Shown: positions 59,378 through 64,000 of the stretch, piece by piece
How the letters are laid out: each line of letters starts with the position of its first letter
How positions within the stretch are numbered: the first letter of the stretch is position 1
DNA from: Klebsormidium nitens
Taxonomy: Eukaryota > Streptophyta > Klebsormidiophyceae > Klebsormidiales > Klebsormidiaceae
DNA: 64,000 nucleotides
Assembly: GCA_000708835.1 (NCBI GenBank)
Contig: DF237000.1
Coordinates: 190,166-254,165 of the forward strand
Direction: 5' to 3'
Position numbers and translations under genes: made by a program
The notes under the pieces: generated by a model
The model's input: only the letters and a program-made list of their open reading frames with translations
The model's database searches: none
What the model was told of the DNA's origin: nothing

Positions 59378-62300
59378 CTTAGGGACCTCTTCATGCAGTC
59401 GCAGGACTTCGTCCACGCCCGCGGCCTCACGCGCATGCACCAGCGCGAAAGCCCGCAGCAGCATTGCCTCCGCTTGTCTTTTCTCTTCCGCTTTGTCTTT
59501 CTCCTGCTCCAAATCATGCTCAGCCTTTGCTTTCCCGTCACCGGACGCCACTGTCAACACGGGACCCAAAACCGAGACCAAGTCCCGATACATCGCGAGG
59601 GCTGACTTTAGGACAGACACTGCACGCGCTTTCCATTCCGGACCCTCGTCTGATTCAGTCAAATTTTTGACTCCTGCGGGTTGCTCCTTGTCGGGGGCTT
59701 CCGCTGACGCTCTCTGACTCTGGCTCCTTCCCCCCTCCCCGAGTTCGCCCTGCTTTCGGGAGTGGCTCCGTGCACCAAGCGCACGCAGCAAGGGGTGGGA
59801 TTTTCCGGGCGTTTCGACCCCCCCTTCGACGGAGCGCCGCGACCTACGGGTGGCTGCTGCCACAGGCGAATCCTCTCGACCGCCCCCGACGACAGGTGAC
59901 AGAATCTTCTGCGTGCTGCCGTCATGAGGTGCCGCCAAGCTGACACCTGGCGATGTGGGAGCAGAGCCTGCGCCTGTTTCCTTCCCTGGCCCCGCTGCAG
60001 CCGTCTGGATTTCCGTCACGTCCGTCCGTTCCGTTTCCGGCCCCTCGTTCCGTTCTTGTTCCGCTACTCTGCTCCGCTTGGCCGCTCTTGAATCTTCACC
60101 CCCCTCCACCGTTGCTGCTGGGTCCGATACTGAGCCCAGCGTTGGTACGGCAGTCGGCGAATCTCCCCGGTGTCTCTTCGGCCCTTCTAAGCTGGAAGTC
60201 GTAGCAGGCGATTTCCCCAGGGTGGCTTCCTCCAATTCCTCCGACGCCCGCTTGCGCTTCTCTCCCCTCTCCTCTGAGGCCCCTGACACGTGGCGCTCGT
60301 CTGCGGCGGCCCCAGACGCTTCATGACGTGCCTCTTTACTGCCTTCAGAGATTGGCTCCCTCGATGATTGAACCTCCGGCAAACCCTCCCTCACACGAGT
60401 CCCCTCCTCACCCTCGTTTGCCGCCTTCTCCGCGTTCCCTGTTTCTGCTGCGAGTACCTCGCCCGTTCTTCCACCATCCTCCAGCCCTTCCTTGTCCGAA
60501 GCCGTGGCTCTGCTGCGCTTCTCCGATTCCGCCAAACCCTCCAAATCCTCGAGGGTTTCTGCCAGCGCGGCCGCCCAGGCCGCGCTCGCCTTTCGGCAGA
60601 GCGCCAAAGTGCCGTTGTCGGCAGTGCAACGGTGGCTGCGCGAGCGCTTTCGGAGGCGCTCGTAGGCGGCGCCGAGTGCGGGGGCGTTGTGCGCGCGAGC
60701 GAGGCTGTCGATGTAAGACGACGAGTATCTGCAGAACGGAGGGGCTCACTAATCAGGTGACGATGCGAGCACAGTTTGGATCAGAATTGAAGTTTTCTTT
60801 TCTCCAAAGTGACTAGTCGATGCTCTTCAATATTGCACTCTTTGGAGATGACTCTGCTTGGCCGCGGGGCAGGAGTCAGTACGCCGGGAAAGCATTCGCT
60901 GTTTTTTTGTCGTCCGCGGCACATTCTGCACCCGACGCTCCTGACGGAATTTCGGCTGTCCGAATCAGATTGACGTAACGACACCCATTTGTAAGTAGCA
61001 GAGTGCAGATGAGTGGCGACTGATCACCTGAAAAAGTCCTCTTCCTGGACGCCCGCAATCGGCTCTCGCAGCTCCCGTCCGAGTTTCACCTCTTCTAGCG
61101 CTTTCAGGACCGTGGCTTTCCAGTTGCCCGCGTTCTCCAGCCATACGCCGAACGCTTGCTCCAGGAGAGGTTTGAGGGTTTCGGCGCCGGGGCGCAGCTG
61201 GGCGCGCCGAATGGCGGCCGCGAGGACGGCGACGTACAGGCCCATGGCGAGCTGGGCCAGGTCGCTCAGGAAGAAGGAGTACTGTGGGGAGAAACAGGCC
61301 GGTTAAGGAGCCAGGGTCATCAAACCGGATTAAGGATGGCAAGTCTGTTCAAGTTGAAAGCTTGAATAGGAAGCTTGAGTGGCTTCATGTCGAACCACAG
61401 TTCATCCTATCGTACCTCTCTGTCAATCCCGCGTCCCTTTCTGCATTTCCGTCCATCACTCAGTTGCTTTTGTTGGTTGCGCAGATATTGTCGTGCGTGC
61501 TCAAGCCCTGTCAGCCCGCACAGTCGCGGGTACAGCGGTGGCATATCAACACCTCTCCCTTCCGTTTTTGTTTGGAAGGTATACTACCTCCCCTACTACT
61601 TTCTCAACTTCTGATCTGTGCGCAAAAGTGCGCTTTGCGCTTGAGCTATCTGAACGTGACCTCAGCACGTATAGCCGCAGACACGGAAAGAGCATGCATG
61701 TGTTCCCTTTCGTCCCTTTGACCATTCGACTTTAGTTTCCGTGTTTCCCCGTTCTCACCTTCTTGTAGGTGCGCGCAAAACGTGCCCCGTCCGCTCGACC
61801 GCCCCCCCAGTCTGACGTCAGCCGCACAGCCTTAGATGCATCATCATCATACAACCTATGTTTCTCTTTCCCTCTCAATTTTGCAATCCTCGCTTTTGAT
61901 TCTCACCTTCTTGTCGGTGCGCAAGAAGTGCGCCGCGCGCTCGAGCGCCTCCCAGTCTGACGTCAGCTCGCACAGCCGCAGGTACAGCATCAGGTACTTG
62001 CGCACGCACGTGGCGAACTTGCGCGCGCTCTCCGCCAGGCTCTGCTCCACGTGGACCCTGCGGCCACACGGCAGCGTCGCCGCCTTCCTGCACGCGTTTG
62101 GGGAGGTTTTGGGGTTTGGACAGGGGAATTCATGCAAAATAGTTGACAATTAGGAGATTAAAAACAAGGTCTCAAGACCTGTGAACGGTTTTGGGCTGAG
62201 GTTCGGGTGAGGAGCGGAGACTCACAGTCGAGACAAAATTGAAAGAACTTGGGGAAGGCCTAGAGGGAAGCACGGGTTTTTAGAAACAATTCTTGCGTAA

Positions 62301-63741
62301 GGGTCCTGGGAAAGGTTCAGGGCTCAGAGCTCCTAATCTCTAGCACCGGCTTCGAACTGGGGTTGAGAAGCGAGGGGAGTTCGAGCAACGTATTTTTTAT
62401 TGCGACTGAAGCCTGCGTATGAACCAGTTAGAACATTGCTGACTTGCCAATCCATGAAGATGGCTCCAGGTTTGTCAACAGCGTAACGGCTCCTCGGCCA
62501 TTTGAAATATTAATGCTTGAGAAGCTAAAGATTGTGCTTCGCCATAGGTAGACGAACTCCATTATCCAAAGGCAAAAAAAGCGCCGCAATCAACCGCTCA
62601 CTTCTTCTTCTGCGCGTCCAGCTCCCACACGTTCACGCAGAAGGCCCCCTTGGCCGTCCGGAAGAAAAACTCCAGCTCGGTCTTCGCCGCGTCCACCGCC
62701 GCCCGCTCTAGTTCCCCCCCTGCCCCCACCAGCAAAGCATGCGCCACGCGAAAGCGCGCCTTGTGAAAGTGCTTCAGCTCGTTGAAGATGCAGAACCGCA
62801 GCCCGGCGACCGCGTCCTCGTGCAAAACCCTCCAAACCTCGGCCAGGGGCGCGCTCGCGGCCGGCTTCGCGTCTTCGTGCGAAAGTCTCGAAATCTCGGC
62901 CGGCGGGGCGGCCGCGGCCGGCTTCGCGTCGCCCGATCGCCTTCCCTCGTTTTCGACATCCGTGTCTGTGACTTCCGGACCAGTTGCGCGGATCTCCGGG
63001 CGCTTCTCGTCGACGTCCGTACCAGCCTCTCCGGTCCCCACTTGTATATCGGCTCCCCCTTCGACTTCCATCAGTCCAGCGCGTTTCTCTAACAAGTCCG
63101 CTTCACCAATCATGTCAGGAGTCTCCATAGACTCCATACGAATCTCCATTCTCTCGTCTGCGCCCTGAGTATTTACCTGAACACCTGCCGGCGAACTCTT
63201 CTCAACATTCGTTTCCTCGTCTTGAGCTTCCTTCTCCAAACTCTTTCCGCCGCTTTTCTGCACAGTCTCCTCAAGCGCTTTCCCCTCTCCCGCTTTCTCC
63301 TCGTCGCTCTGTTCTCCAACATAAGGGCCCCGCACTTCCGCCTTCATCGCTAACCCCCGCAGCTTGCGCGCCGTCGCCGGCAAGAAACAGTGCCTCGCAA
63401 CCGCCTTCAAACCCTCCCACACGTCCGACTCTCCGCCCGCTCCCTTTCCTGCATCTGCCGACGGCATTTCCTTTGACGTCAGCGCCCCTTCTGACGTCAG
63501 CTGCTCTCCTGACGTCAACCCACCGTCCAAAACCCGTAGATCCTGGATCGCTGACCACGTCACCGGACGCGAGCGGAGCTCGCAGAGCAGTTTTGCGCGG
63601 GAGGCGTGTAGGCGGTAGACCGGGAGGACAACTAGACCGGCGGAATCGGACGCCCGGCCGTACAGGTCCAGCGCTTCGGACGTGGGGCGTCCGAGCTTTT
63701 GGGAGAGGCGGCCAAGGGGGATCAGCAGCTCCCAGTCGTTG
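59378..63741 (-). CDS. CABIN1/calcineurin-binding-protein-like, 3' portion (5' end beyond window)
   Basis: Exons 63741-62602, 62087-61907, 61281-61028 and 60728-59378 join in phase, giving about 975 residues. The order of motifs matches plant calcineurin-binding protein 1/CABIN1-like TPR proteins: LGRLSQKLGR, VYRLHASRAKLL, LKHFHKARFRVAHALL, FFRTAKGAFCVNVWELD, SARKFATCVRKYLMLYLRL, DLAQLAMGLYVAVL, YERLRKRSR, CRKASAAWAAALAETL and LLRAFALVHA. CABIN1/Hir3-type proteins are nuclear scaffolds of the HIRA histone-chaperone complex; this role is inferred from the family. Two long, charged, low-complexity insertions sit in the first exon (about 63480-62890) and the last (about 60540-59700) and look disordered. 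The final exon ends at a GTACGG donor. A possible terminal exon, 59149-58961 with a TGA stop, is only weakly supported. Upstream exons encoding the N-terminal TPR region lie to the right of the window. Confidence 0.84.
61470..61835 (-). repeat. Tandem decoy exon ends after a CABIN1-like exon
   Basis: On the minus strand the exon end at 61907 and its donor are repeated in the following intron near 61835-61757, 61690-61612 and 61545-61470. Spacing is about 142-147 bp. The nearest copy keeps a GGTGAG donor and the GGCTGTGCGGCTGACGTCAG core; copies decay with distance. Confidence 0.78.
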
Positions 63742-64000
63742 CTGCGCGAGGCACATAAAGAGCTCTGAATATCAGTTCCAGTGGTCTTTTGGAGTGATTC
63801 AAGCTGCTGCTGTTAAGGAAGACTGCCGCTGTAGCTCCAACTTGTTTGAGGCTGCTGTTAGTGAAGACCGTAGCTCGTGGCGTCTGGAACGGACTATCGA
63901 GAAGCGACATTGGCCTCGTCATACCATTTCGCGGACTGAACGGGACATATAGCCATCTGGAAAGCTGGAAAAGACGAGTCGCTGTTACACATGGAGCAAC

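Overview
This window is eukaryotic nuclear DNA, most likely from a streptophyte (charophyte-type) green alga. The genes have many short exons with GT-AG introns. The gene set is plant-like: a DUF1995 protein in two copies, a Root_cap-domain protein, a CABIN1/calcineurin-binding-protein-like gene whose sequence follows the plant version, and an organelle-type GNAT acetyltransferase. It also holds a homolog of animal C11orf65/MFI, a family I do not know from seed plants. The genus is inference; a Klebsormidium-like alga would fit. All homology calls come from memory of the families, because no search could be run.

Layout. 1-8.1 kb and about 17.0-25.7 kb are two diverged copies of one block (offset 16.9-17.7 kb). 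Each carries a DUF1995 gene on + with eight matched exons of identical lengths; the 5' exon of both is unresolved. 8.2-17 kb and 25.7-36 kb hold no convincing protein gene. They are built from degenerate 1.3-2.4 kb tandem units studded with small stem-closed elements. These share an outer stem (typically GGTGGC/GCCACC), a C-box-like motif just inside the 5' arm and a CTGA/TTGA box just inside the 3' arm, which is the geometry of box C/D snoRNA kink-turns. A 731-bp assembly gap (36796-37526) sits inside a pair of 29-bp terminal inverted repeats. 39.4-43.0 kb (-) is the MFI/C11orf65-like gene. 44.9-46.4 kb is a ~232-bp tandem array. 47.5-51.2 kb (+) is the GNAT gene. 52.3-56.6 kb (-) is a secreted Cys-rich plus Root_cap protein whose six-exon model closes completely. 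59.4-63.7 kb (-) is the 3' part of the CABIN1-like gene, whose 5' end lies beyond the right edge.

The most unusual signal runs through several genes. Introns contain tandem copies of the neighbouring exon edge together with its splice site (unit about 115-170 bp). They lie upstream of acceptors in both DUF1995 copies and downstream of donors in the CABIN1-like and GNAT genes. The arrays differ in copy number between the duplicated DUF1995 genes (4 against 7 decoys before the same exon), so they have changed since the duplication. Together with the C/D-like element arrays, these are the parts of the window least explained by ordinary gene annotation.

No operon-like functional link between the protein genes is visible; they look like independent nuclear genes.
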